A stretch of 64,000 nucleotides of DNA, from assembly GCA_019802505.1 (NCBI GenBank), contig JAFMOC010000039.1:2824648-2888647 (forward strand), written 5' to 3'. Shown here one piece after another: positions 54,925-64,000 of the stretch. Below the pieces are notes generated by a model. The model did no database searches and had not been told where the DNA came from. It saw only the letters and a list, made by a program, of their open reading frames with translations. Source of the DNA: Corydoras sp. C115. Its lineage: Eukaryota > Chordata > Actinopteri > Siluriformes > Callichthyidae. Numbering within the stretch: the stretch's first letter is position 1; each line of letters starts with the position of its first letter. The position numbers and the translations under genes were made by a program.

Positions 54925-55443
54925 AGCACGGTGGCTTAGTGGTTAGCATGTTCTCCTCTCAGTGTTAGGGATTCCTGGTTAATTAGCTGTTTTAAATTGC
55001 CCCTACACGGTGGCTTAGTGGTTAGCACGTTCGCCTCTCAGCGCTAGGGATTCCCGGTTCAAATCCCCATCTGGGTGGAGTTTCCATGTTCTCCCCGTGT
55101 CCGCGTGGGTTTCCTCCGGGTTCTCCGGTTTCCTCCCACAGTCCAAAAACATGGATCAAGTCAATTGAATTCTCAAAATTGCCCCTCTATTAGGGAACCC
55201 CACCGCGACCCTAATAGAGGATAAAGCGGGAGATAATGAATGAATGAAAAAATTGCCCCTATCCAAATTGCCTCTATAGTGTGTTTGTGAGTGAGTGTGT
55301 GCCCAGTGATAGATTAGCACCCTGTCCTGGGTGTATCTGCACAGCACCCAAAATGTTCTCCCCTGGATAGGCATGGGCATAACCCCCCATGGGAAAACCA
55401 CTCCCCCAAACCCCCCACCCACGAACCTAGTAGAGGATTACAT
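54925..55443 (+). mobile_element. Cluster of three rearranged V-SINEs
   Basis: Head fragment 54925-54985; copy 55010-55251 with the CA block deleted and a GAAT tail; 3' half 55252-55443. Confidence 0.85.
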
Positions 55444-55489
55444 GTTGGATATTAAGATGAGATGAATATTAGTAAACGGGGCAAGGTAG

Positions 55490-55890
55490 AAAGTTCGCCT
55501 CTCAGTCAATCTGGGTGGAGTTTCCATCTTCTCCCCGTGTCCACTTGGGTTTCCTCCGGGTTCTCCGGTTTCCTCCCACAGTCCAAAAACATTCAAGGAT
55601 TCAAGGTAATGCTGCTATATAAATTGCCTCTGTATAGTATTTGTGTGTCTCTGTGTGTGAGTGTGTCCAGTGATGGCAGATCCAAAAACATGGATCAAGG
55701 TAAATTGAATGCTCCAAATTGCCCCATATAGAGTGTGTTTGTGTGAGTGAGTGTGTGCCCAGTGATAGATTGGCGCCCTGTCCTGGGTGTATCTGCCCAG
55801 CGCCCAAAACGTTCTCCCCTGGATGGGCATGGGGAACCCCCCCGCGACCCTAGCAGAGGATTAAGCTATGTAATGAATGGATGGATGGAT
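55490..55890 (+). mobile_element. Two partial V-SINEs
   Basis: Core 55503-55600 and core-to-tail 55680-55890 (GATCCAAAAACATGGATCAAG to AATGAATGGATGGATGG). Confidence 0.85.
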
Positions 55891-56221
55891 GTCAGGAAAT
55901 AGAAATATGAGACAATGGGATTTGGGACGCAGCCAATAAATCAACTGAAAACTGTGGTAATAATTAAAAACTATTTTTTGAAATGGTCGGGATCTTGCTG
56001 TTCTCATGTTTCATACTCTTTCATAGACTGCTTCTCTGTTTTCCATGGTTGATCTGAAACACCTGGGCCAAGCGTTCTACATCAGTGTGTTTGACATGCG
56101 TTTCGGGTCTGGGACGTGTAGCTCTAATCCCACAGGCTTTCAGATTACGGCTGTGAAGCACGGCGGACACACTCAATCTTTCTTGTACTGAGTATCAGCG
56201 TACAGTCTCACATCCCCGCTG

Positions 56222-56330
56222 GAAAGTCAGAGTGGACTTTATTGGCATTAAGACATCACACAGCGCAGTGCGCAGCGAAACGAGATTACGGTTCTCTAAA
56301 CCACGAAGTGCCAGGCAAACTAGGAGAATA
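56222..56330. repeat. Short dispersed-repeat fragment
   Basis: GTGGACTTTATTGGCATTAAG and GCAGCGAAACGAGATTACGG resemble the edge of a common teleost repeat. Name not known. Confidence 0.45.
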
Positions 56331-56339
56331 CTAAGACAT

Positions 56340-56447
56340 GATCTCCCCCATCCAGGGAAGAATGTCTCAAGCACTGAGCAGATACACCCAGGACAGGATG
56401 CCAATCTATCGCTAAACACACACACACACAAACACACTCTATAAGGG
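56340..56447 (-). mobile_element. V-SINE left part, interrupted by minisatellite E
   Basis: CCCATCCAGGGAAGAATG to ACACACTCTATAAGGGGC, the 3' half of a minus copy. Its 5' half resumes at 57992. Confidence 0.88.
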
Positions 56448-57991
56448 GCATATTTGTGGTACGGTGTGTCGTGGAGTGTGATATACAGTGTGAGGTACAG
56501 TGTGTAGTACAGTCTGAGGTGCAGTGTGAGGTACAGTGTGTAGTACAGCGTGAGGTTTAGTGTGTGGTACAGTGTGAGGTGCAGTGTGAGGGCAGTGCGT
56601 GGTACAGTTTGTGGTACAGTGTGAGGTACAGTGTGTGGTACATTGTGTGGTACAGTGTGAGGTGCAGTGTGAGGGCAGTGCGTGGTACAGTTTGTGGTAC
56701 AGTGTGAGGTGCAGTGTGTGCTACAGTGTGAGGTACAGTGTGAGGTTCAGTGTGTGGTACAATTTGTGGTACAGTTTGTGGTACAGTGTGAGGTGCAGTG
56801 TGAGGTGCAGTGTGAGGTTCAGTGTGTGGTACAGTTTGTAGTACAGTTTGTGGTACAGTGTGAGGTGCAGTGTGAGGTGCAGTGTGCAGTACAGTGTGAG
56901 GTACAGTTTGTGGTACAGTGTGAGGTGCAGTGTGGGGTACAGTGCGTAGTACAGTGTGAGGTTCAGTGTGTGGTACAGTTTGTGGTGCAGTGTGAGGTGC
57001 AGTGTATGGTGCAGCGTATGGTACAGTGTGTGGTACAGTGAGGTACAGTGGGTGGTGCAGTGTGTTGTGCAGCGTATGGTACAGTGTGTGGTGCAGTGTG
57101 TGGTACAGTGAGGTACAGTGTGTGGTGCAATGTGTGGTACAGTGAGGTACAGTGGGTGGTGCAGTGTGTTGTGCAGCGTATGGTACAGTGTGTGGTGCAG
57201 TGTGTGGTACAGTGAGGTACAGTGTGTGGTGCAATGTGTAGTACAGTGAGGTACAGTGGGTGGTGCAGTGTGTTGTGCAGTGTGTGGTACAGTGAGGTAC
57301 AGTGTGTGGTGCAATGTGTGGTACAGTGAGGTACAGTGGGTGGTGCAGTGTGTTGTGCAGCGTATGGTACAGTGGGTGGTGCAGTGTGTGGTACAGTGAG
57401 GTACAGTGGGTGGTGCAGTGTGTTGTGCAGTGTGTGGTACAGTGAGGTACAGTGTGTGGTGCAGTGTGTGGTACAGTGAGGTACAGTGGGTGGTGCAGTG
57501 TGTTGTGCAGTGTGTGGTACAGTATGTGGTACAGTGAGGTACAGTGGGTGGTGCAGTGTGTTGTGCAGTGTGTGGTACAGTGAGGTACAGCGTGTGGTGC
57601 AATGTGTGGTACAGTGAGGTACAGTGGGTGGTGCAGTGTGTTGTGCAGTGTGTGGTACAGTATGTGGTACAGTGAGGTACAGTGGGTGGTGCAGTGTGTT
57701 GTGCAGTGTGTGGTACAGTGAGGTACAGTGTGTGGTGCAATGTGTGGTACAGTGAGGTACAGTGGGTGGTGCAGTGTGTTGTGCAGTGTGTGGTACAGTA
57801 TGTGGTACAGTGAGGTACAGTGGGTGGTGCAGCGTATGGTACAGTGTGTGGTGCAGTGTGAGGTACAGTGTGAGGTGCAGTGTGAGGTGCAGTGTGTGGT
57901 ACAGTGTTTAGTACAGTGTGTGGTACAGTGTGTGGTACAGTGTGTGGTACAGTGTGTGGTACAGTGTGAGGTACAGCGTATGGTACAGTGT
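56448..57991 (+). repeat. Minisatellite E (12-bp unit) inside a V-SINE
   Basis: About 1.54 kb of CAGTGTGAGGTA / CAGTGTGTGGTG-type dodecamers. From about 57000 they are organised in longer blocks including AGTGAGGTACAGTGGGTGGT and TGTGTTGTGCAG. Minus-strand open frames (T-L-H-H-T-L-Y repeats, up to 485 codons) are by-products. Confidence 0.97.
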
Positions 57992-58101
57992 GTGTGTGGA
58001 CACGGGGAGAACATGGAAACTCCACCCAGATGGGGATTGGAACCGGGAATCCCTAGTGCTGAGAGGCGAACATGCTAACCACTAAAACACCGTGCCGCCA
58101 C
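57992..58101 (-). mobile_element. V-SINE right part after minisatellite E
   Basis: GGACACGGGGAGAACATGG to AAAACACCGTGCCGCC, continuing the copy begun at 56340 with about 65 bases replaced by the array. Confidence 0.9.
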
Positions 58102-58242
58102 ATTTGTAAGTGGCTTTGGATGAAAGCGTCTGCTACATGACTCAGTGTAATGTAATGTAATGTAAATGTAAATGTAAATGTTATATAATGTTATATAATG
58201 TTAATGTTAATGTAATTGTAATGTAAATGTAATGAATGTAGG
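58102..58242 (+). mobile_element. L2-type tail with expanded (TGTAA)n
   Basis: TGTAAGTGGCTTTGGATGAAAG and GTCTGCTACATGACTC, then repeated TGTAATG/TGTAAA words. Only the 3' end is present. Confidence 0.75.
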
Positions 58243-58391
58243 TGTTCAGTGTTGGGGTTAAGCCTGAGCTCAGCCTGTGTGTTTCTGACTTTGAAGGCAG
58301 GATCTGTGTTTTTTTTTTTTTTTTTAAACACGTGGTGGATCAGGTTACAGCCGTTTGAAACTGAGCCCTGCCAACAGGTGCCCCATCAGTC

Positions 58392-58392
<1 letters not shown>

Positions 58393-58441
<49 letters not shown>
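58393..58441. repeat. Homopolymer (C)49
   Basis: Forty-nine consecutive C, so poly-G on the minus strand. Length is unlikely to be exact. Confidence 0.85.
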
Positions 58442-58442
<1 letters not shown>

Positions 58443-58800
58443 TCCTGTTCTCTCTGTAGGCCTCAACCGACGGCGGTTTTCGAGCATGGCTGTTAATGAC
58501 ATGTTCTCTCAGGGCTTTGTTTGACCTGCAGGAGCGCTGCTTTATTTTGACAGCTTTTCTTAGCACTTCCTCTCCCATTGAAATCAAGCCTACTGCTTCA
58601 CAGAGCCCGAGGAAACGCCGCGTTAACGGAATTATACGGCTCGGCGTTCAGCATCGGCAGCCGTGTGTTGCTTGAGAGATTTGCTGACATGACCCCTTCA
58701 GCAAAGAAGGTTTAATCTAAACATCACTGAAGCCATGTTTTTAATAAAGAACCTACGTCTAACTGGCAGAGATATCCGAACCGACGTTGTGTTCTTCACA
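58442..58800. other. Intron sequence, nothing recognised
   Basis: No gene recognised. The plus frame crossing the C run at 58249-58524 is not convincing. Confidence 0.5.
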
Positions 58801-58805
58801 ACGTG

Positions 58806-59134
58806 ATCCATCCATCCATTATCTTCTGCTTTATCCTCTATTAGGGTCACGGGGGAGGTTCCCCATGCCCATCCAGGGGAGAACGTTTCGGGCGTTGGGC
58901 AGATACACCCAGGACAGGGCACCAATATATCGCTGGGCACACACTCACTCACACAGACACACTCTATATGGGGCAATTTGGAGAACTCAATTGACTTGAT
59001 CCATGTTTTTAAACTGTGTGAGAAAACCCACGTGGACACGGGGAGAACATGGAAACTCCACCCAGATTGGGATTCGAACCAGGAATCCCTAGTGCTGAGA
59101 GGAGAACATGCTAAACACTAAGTCACCGTGCTGC
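58806..59134 (-). mobile_element. V-SINE, near full length
   Basis: CCATCCATCCATTATCTTCTG to AAGTCACCGTGCTGCG. Confidence 0.9.
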
Positions 59135-59149
59135 GTGCGTTCCGTGCCG

Positions 59150-59727
59150 CGTGCGTTCTCCCCGTGTCCGCGTGGGTTTCCTCCGGGTTCTCCGGTTTCC
59201 TCCCACAGTCCAAAAAGATGGATCAAGTCAATTGAGTTCTCCAAATTGCCCCATATAGAGTGTGTTTGTGTGCGTGTGAGTGTGTGCCCAGCGATGGATT
59301 AGCGCCCTGTCCTGGGTGTATCTGCCCAGCGCCTGAAACATTCTCCCCTGGATGGGCATGGGGAACCCCCCCTCGGCCCTAATAGAGGATAAAGGGGAAG
59401 ATAAAGAATGAATGAACTACATTTCCCCGGGCCGAATCTGGGTGAAGCCCAATCTGGGTGGAGTTTCCTTGTTCTCCCCGTGTCCACATGGGTTTCCTCC
59501 GGGTTCTCCGGTTTCCTCCCACAGTCCAAAAACATGGATCAAGGTCAATTGAATTCTTCAAATTGCCCCATATAGAGTGTGTGTGTGAGTGAGTGTGTGC
59601 CCAGTGATAGATTGGTGCCCTGTCCTGGGTGTATTTGCCCAGCGCCCGAGACATTCTCCCCTGGATGGGCATGGGGAACCCCCCACGACCCTAATAGAGG
59701 ATAAAGCAGAAGATAATGGATGGATGG
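59150..59727 (+). mobile_element. Two V-SINEs joined by GAACTACATTTCCCCG
   Basis: 59150-59415 (head deleted) and 59440-59727. The linker, and the AAAGGGGAAGATA variant before it, equal those at 43600-43640, so the two loci share ancestry. The right flank GACTACATTTCTCCG is the matching target copy. Confidence 0.88.
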
Positions 59728-59903
59728 ACTACATTTCTCCGTGCAGTTCGATCTATAATGCGTTATCTATCAAACATACTATACAGTCCTGACTCCTGCC
59801 CCTTCTCTGCCCAGGTTTGTCCAGCTTGTGATGATGTTTCCTACATATGGTACATGTGATCGATCACTTGGGGGGATAATCTTTACTTAACTATCCGAAA
59901 AAC

Positions 59904-59990
59904 TGCCCAATAGAACTCCAGGTTCCATGCAGTTATCATCGTAGGTGTGGTACTTCAGCAGAGCCATGGATGAAGAGCTGACCACACTGT
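59904..59990 (-). repeat. Dispersed repeat family Y, fragment 7
   Basis: CCAATAGAACTCCAGGTTCC to GAGCTGACCACAC matches the distal part of copy 4. Confidence 0.75.
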
Positions 59991-60548
59991 AAAAAGACAC
60001 ATTTCTTTTATTGGAAAGCACTGTGCTGTGTGCTTGGCAGTGTCCTGCAGGTTATGCACTTAAATACAACTTTGCTACACTTTCGTTGATTGTTGGGGTT
60101 AGACGTCTGAGTGAGGGGGGCAAGCGCAAGTCATAAAGCATTAGCACTGAGAGAGGTGTTACTGTGATCTCTCCATACGGTGATGTAATCCAGTTTGATG
60201 TCTGCTTTATGGGGCCATAATGGTGATTTGGTGTAGTGTCAGAAAGCTGTAAAGGGATAGTCCCCCACCCCCAACCGTGAGGAGCTCTGTGATGGAGCTG
60301 CACCAGCTGTTCTCCATTCTTCCTCAAACCCCTTTCCATCTTCAGCTCCACAAATAATCCCCAGTGCATTGCCACCCTGTAGTGCATTTAACATTTCCGA
60401 ACGTTTGCTGGAGGTTCAGTGCTGACAGGAGGCAGGGACTGGCTTAAAACTTGAGTGTATGAAATCTGAGTCGACTGAAGGAATTTGTGGTCACAATCAC
60501 TGATTTATCTTCTTTTCTGGACCCATTAATAATAATCTAAAGGAAACC
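59991..60548. other. Intron sequence, nothing recognised
   Basis: The minus frame 60052-60387 (111 codons) has no recognised domain or splice context. Confidence 0.5.
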
Positions 60549-60712
60549 GGCCTCGTGACCTAATGGTACCCGGTTCGATTCCAGGTCCCACCAAGCACTA
60601 TGGCTGAAAGGTCATTGGGTAAGGCACCTAACCCCAAATGACCCCCCCACTTCACGAATGGGTTAAATGTGGAGGACCGATTCCTCGATGTGTAAGCACA
60701 ATTGGCAAGATA
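60549..60712 (+). mobile_element. Second tRNA-SINE family, plus-strand copy
   Basis: GGCCTCGTGACCTAATGGTA (A-box-like, shortened), CCGGTTCGATTCC (B-box), then GGGTTAAATGTGGAGGACC. The 3' words are the complement of those at 1040-1215. Confidence 0.6.
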
Positions 60713-60716
60713 GATC

Positions 60717-61064
60717 ACTTCATTATCTTCCACTTTATCCTGTACTTGGGTCACTGGGGGGTTCCCCATGCCCATCCAGGGGAGAACGTTTCGGGCATTG
60801 GGCAGATACACCCAGGACAGAGCACCAATGTATCGCTGAACTCACACTCACTCACACAGACCGCACTATATGTGGCGATTTAAAGCAGCCAAATTCACCT
60901 CAAATCCATGTTTTTGGACTGTGGAAGAAACTGGAGAACCCGGAGGGGGAAACAGTTCTCCATGTGGACATGGGAAGAACATGGAAGCTTCACCCAGAAT
61001 GGGATTTGAACCTGGATCCCCAGTGCTGAGAGGAGAACGTGCTAACACTAAACCAACGTGCCAC
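60717..61064 (-). mobile_element. V-SINE, diverged
   Basis: TTCATTATCTTCCACTTTATC to AAACCAACGTGCCACCC. Confidence 0.88.
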
Positions 61065-61075
61065 CCTTTTTGCCT

Positions 61076-61419
61076 TCATTATCTTCCACTTAATCCTCTA
61101 CTAGGGTCATGGAGGGGGGGTCATCCCCATGCCCATCAAGAGGGCGCTGGGCAGATACACCCAGGACAGGGCGCCAATCTATCTAGCTATCACTGTGCAC
61201 ACACTCACTCACTCACACAAACACACTCTACATGGGGCAATTTGGAGAATTCAATTGACTTGATCCATGTTTTTGGACTGTGGGAGGAAACCGGAAAACC
61301 TGGAGAAAAACCACACGGACACGGGGAGAACATGGAAACTCCACCCAGATTGGGATTCGAACCGGGAATCCCTAGTGCTGAGAGGAGAACATGCTAACCA
61401 CTAAGCCACCATGCTGCCC
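61076..61419 (-). mobile_element. V-SINE, near full length
   Basis: TTCATTATCTTCCACTTAATC to AAGCCACCATGCTGCCC. Confidence 0.9.
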
Positions 61420-61420
61420 G

Positions 61421-62104
61421 ACACACAAACCGATGAAGCTAATATAGGGGTGGTAAAACCAAAGGTTGGACATAATGCACACAGACGCACACCAAATCAC
61501 ATACACACCCCATAATACATGCTTCTGCATTTAGTTGAAGCTACTACAGTAAGTTGGGAGTTGGTTTGATGGACATGTTGTGTTTTTGAACCGCCGCGTG
61601 TTTTTCCTTTGGGCTTTGAGTTTATTTGCACCTACTTTCAGAAGTCCTCCTCCCCTGTGTGTAGTTGCTATATCTGGCACCCAAAGTGTCTGCTCCCAGT
61701 GCACATGCAAAATAGCACGGTGTTCACACTGCATTCCCGTCCTCATGCCACATGACCCCGCATCCACTCGGGATGAAAAGACCCCAGCTGTGTGCATGTG
61801 TGTTGAAGGTGTGTTTACTGCGTGAGTTTCTCAGGGGTCGTCTCTGATGTGCTGAAGAAGAGTTCAGTTGTTCGGAGGATTTGGCCCTCAGCAACTCGAC
61901 TTGAGAAAAAAACGTTTTGAAACGGCAAATTCTTTTTTTTTTTTTATATAAGTCTTTTTATTGAGGAAAAAGAAGAATCTTTACATACACAAACAATTTC
62001 ACACACATTCCTTATATTCCTTTCTCTTCTTCTTCTCTTCCCCCATTTTTTTTTTTTTATATTTTCCAACCCTATCCCTTCCCACCCAAACCCAACCTCC
62101 TAGA
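61421..62104. other. Intron sequence, nothing recognised
   Basis: Open frames 61531-61825 overlap antisense without recognised domains. Poly-T near 61932 and 62050. Confidence 0.5.
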
Positions 62105-62216
62105 ATAAAAAGGAAAAAAAAAAATAATAATAATAATAAAAAATAAAAAAATAAAAAAATAATAATAATAACAATAATAAATAAATAAAATAAAAATAAA
62201 TAAATAAAAATAAAAG
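62105..62216. repeat. A-rich (AATAA)n tract
   Basis: Purely A/T stretch with AATAATAATA and AAATAAATAAAT runs, flanked by GAAACGGCAAATTCT at about 62221 and AAACGGCAAATTCT at about 61921. This suggests an inserted segment with a 14-bp TSD. Confidence 0.75.
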
Positions 62217-62304
62217 GGGGGAAACGGCAAATTCTATGCAAATTTTTATTTTTATTGCTTTTTTTTGCTTTAAATAATCATAATTATTAAAACCCCTGTA
62301 TCAA

Positions 62305-62910
62305 CTTCATCTGTTTGTCTGTGTGTCTGGTAAAAAGTTTGTAAACGCTCTTTCACCCTCCCGTTATCCGATTAAGCTGAAACTTTGATGCCCATCGTTG
62401 ATGGGACATCGATGACAACACATGAATCAATTAAAAACATTACCAATTAATTAAATAATTAGTGGTAATTCATTTTGTTTTCTATGGATAATTATCTATG
62501 GATAATTCATTTTGTTTTCTATGCCCATTTTGTACTAAATTTTATACTTCACAAGCAGAATTAATTTAGAATAAAGTCATGTAACCTAAGGATTCCCGGT
62601 TCGAATCCCCATCTGGGTGGAGTTTCCATGTTCTCCGCGTGTCCGCGTGGGTTTCCTCCGGGTTCTCCGGTTTCCTGCCACAGTCTAAAAACATGGATCA
62701 AGTCAATTGAGTTCTCCAAATTGCCCCGTATGTGTGAGTGAGTGTGTGCCCAGCGATGGATTGGCGCCCTGTTCTGGGTGTTTCTGCCCAGCGCCCGAGA
62801 CGTTCTCCCCTGGATGGGCATGGGGAACCCCACCGCGACCCTAATAGAGGATAAAGCGGGAGATAATGAATGAATAAAGTCATTTAACACGATATAGGGG
62901 TGGTTTATAT
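62305..62910 (+). repeat. Dispersed repeat family X, copy 3, with nested V-SINE
   Basis: GTGTGTCTGGTAAAAAGTTT to ACACGATATAGGGGTGG. The most complete copy, interrupted only by the SINE at 62584-62871. Confidence 0.82.
62584..62871 (+). mobile_element. V-SINE, 5'-truncated, GAAT-tail type, with TSD
   Basis: Starts in the B-box region (GATTCCCGGTTCG). Flanked by GAATAAAGTCAT at 62570-62581 and 62872-62883. Confidence 0.9.
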
Positions 62911-62927
62911 ATATATAATATATATAT

Positions 62928-62979
<52 letters not shown>
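62905..62979. repeat. (AT)n microsatellite
   Basis: AT repeat with a CCT interruption at 62928-62930. Confidence 0.94.
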
Positions 62980-62982
<3 letters not shown>

Positions 62983-62996
62983 CAGCACCAGGAACA

Positions 62997-63200
62997 ATTA
63001 TAACAATGAGTCCCCCACTGAGTCTTCTCTCAAGGGTTTCTTTCCTTAAAATAACAACATAACAGGGAGTATTTTTTTTCTTGCCACTGTCGCTTCAGCT
63101 TGCTCTTTGGGGGTTTAAAGGCTTATAACACTGTAAAGCTGCTTTGTGATGATGTACTACTTGTAAAAAGAGCTCTAATGAATAAATTTACTTGAAATTT
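62997..63200 (+). repeat. Dispersed repeat family Y, copy 8
   Basis: AATTATAACAATGAGTCCCCC to AATAAATTTACTTGAAATTT. Confidence 0.86.
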
Positions 63201-63449
63201 TTGCTGCTGTGCAATCTGAATATCAATCTGTCATCCCTTGCAAAACTACAAAATCATAAGATGTTCAAATATTTGTTTCATTCTGTTACTCTGTGTCATA
63301 TTTCATGTACATAACTGTGAATTTAATTTTGTATATATAGATCTGCTATTTCAATTTTTTAATAATTTTTTTCCAAAATGTCTTTTTAATAGCTGAATAT
63401 TTCTTTTATCTTCCACATACACTGTACCTTGCTGCGGAGCCCCATGTGA

Positions 63450-64000
63450 TGATAGCGAAAAAGGGGGGAAGGGCCCAAACCCCTGATGAAAGACCCAAAA
63501 ATCGTCTCCCCATCAAAGCCCCGGAGAAAACTCAGCTCGTGCCCGTGCTTCCCGGGAAAGTAGTCCTGTATATGCTTTTTTAAAAAAAAGTTAGGAAAAA
63601 AAAATAAGGGCCCTAGTTAAAATTTTTAAGTTGTCTGAGGGGGTATCTTTAAAAAAAAAAGTTTGAAACAAAAAAACCCTCTCAGATCGATTTAATTTTT
63701 TTTTTAAAGTTGTGGTTCTGGGTTTTAAAAAGTTTTTTTGAAAGGGTTTTTTAAATATGAGTTTTTGTGTAAGCAAGATTGTTTTTTAGTTTTTTTTAAA
63801 GTTTTAACGTTTCCGGCACGTGGCTTAGTGGGGTTAACATGTTCCACTCCAGCACTAGTGATTTCCGGGTTTGATCCCCTCTGGGGGGGTTTCCTTTTTC
63901 CCCCTTTTTTTTCCCCGTGTCCCCCCTTGGGTTTTTCCCCTGGGTTTCTCCGGGTTTTTTGCCAAAGTCCAAAAAATGGGTCACGTCCTTGAAATTTTTC
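63450..64000. other. Probable low-quality sequence with inflated homopolymers, containing a V-SINE
   Basis: Runs of A, T, G and C are stretched throughout. A V-SINE (63817-64000) is recognisable, but with CCCCTGGGTTTCTCCGGGTT-type length errors instead of the usual CTCCGGGTTCTCCGG, unlike any other copy in the window. Confidence 0.75.

Larger units (their letters stand above)
1..64000 (+). other. prex1: prex1 gene, internal section (intron 1 to beyond the PH-domain exons)
   Basis: All eight recognised exons lie in order on the + strand and join without phase conflict, apart from one 1-base shortfall at 26623-26633. P-Rex1 is a membrane-recruited exchange factor that activates Rac-type GTPases and is switched on jointly by PIP3 and Gbeta-gamma. 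The window supplies about 957 coding bases, equal to human residues about 74-396 (DH plus PH domains). No exon for the N-terminal DH start was found in 1-16310, and no DEP-domain exon in 54810-64000, so both flanks are read as intron. Paralogue choice: the stretch SHIEGWEG followed by GKKSTKRTKSINGPLYVFRG fits PREX1 better than PREX2. No promoter or 3' end is present. Confidence 0.85.

Noticed and set aside
56557..58025. Minus-strand open frames of 434-485 codons (histidine/threonine/leucine-rich)
   Set aside because: Minisatellite E translated, ending in V-SINE sequence.
58458..58524. Possible next prex1 exon after a TCTCTGTAG acceptor
   Set aside because: The translation (GLNRRRFSSMAVND) does not match the residues expected after the PH domain, and there is no suitable donor.
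60052..60387. Minus-strand 111-codon frame as a gene or transposase remnant
   Set aside because: No recognisable motif or splice-site support.

Overview
The window is a piece of a teleost fish genome. It is vertebrate-type DNA: short exons with GT/AG introns, dense tRNA-derived SINEs, LINE 3' ends, MITEs and large minisatellites. The SINE core and L2-type LINE tails are of kinds familiar from teleosts such as zebrafish and eel, but the species cannot be named from the sequence.

The only protein-coding gene I can support is prex1 (P-Rex1, the PIP3- and Gbeta-gamma-regulated Rac guanine nucleotide exchange factor), on the + strand. Eight internal exons are visible: 16311-16376, 16491-16613, 25004-25108, 26609-26709, 31538-31699, 39142-39275, 46593-46708 and 54660-54809. 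They align with roughly residues 74-396 of the human protein, covering most of the catalytic DH domain and the PH domain. The first coding exon lies upstream and the DEP/PDZ/C-terminal exons lie downstream, so the window is about 1.5% coding. All splice sites are canonical and all phases agree, except that the fourth visible exon (26609-26709) is one base short in a G/A run. This is either a sequencing/assembly indel or a real frameshift.

The introns are packed with mobile DNA. One tRNA-derived V-SINE family (DANA-like central core) has about 80 full, truncated or rearranged copies on both strands, perhaps a third of the window by eye. Many have clear 11-16 bp target-site duplications (TSDs). 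Other elements are three L2-type LINE fragments (5.6-6.5, 48.2-48.9, 49.2-50.2 kb), a decayed LINE 3' end on the minus strand (43.3-45.4 kb), a tRNA/L2-tailed SINE family, a second tRNA-SINE family, two hAT-like nonautonomous elements (34994-36990 and 45548-45948), and two dispersed repeat families I cannot name (called X and Y here).

Five large minisatellite arrays stand out: 17.3-20.1 kb (24-bp unit), 23.6-24.3 and 30.4-31.3 kb (the same 25-bp unit in both), 28.9-30.0 kb (10-bp unit) and 56.4-58.0 kb (12-bp unit). Three of the five lie inside, or directly against, V-SINE copies. Several V-SINE loci are themselves tandem multimers enclosed by a single TSD pair. The most interesting theme is therefore V-SINEs acting as seeds for local tandem amplification (SINE multimers, segmental duplications and minisatellites) within one gene's introns.

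The last ~550 bases have inflated homopolymers and look like low-quality sequence.
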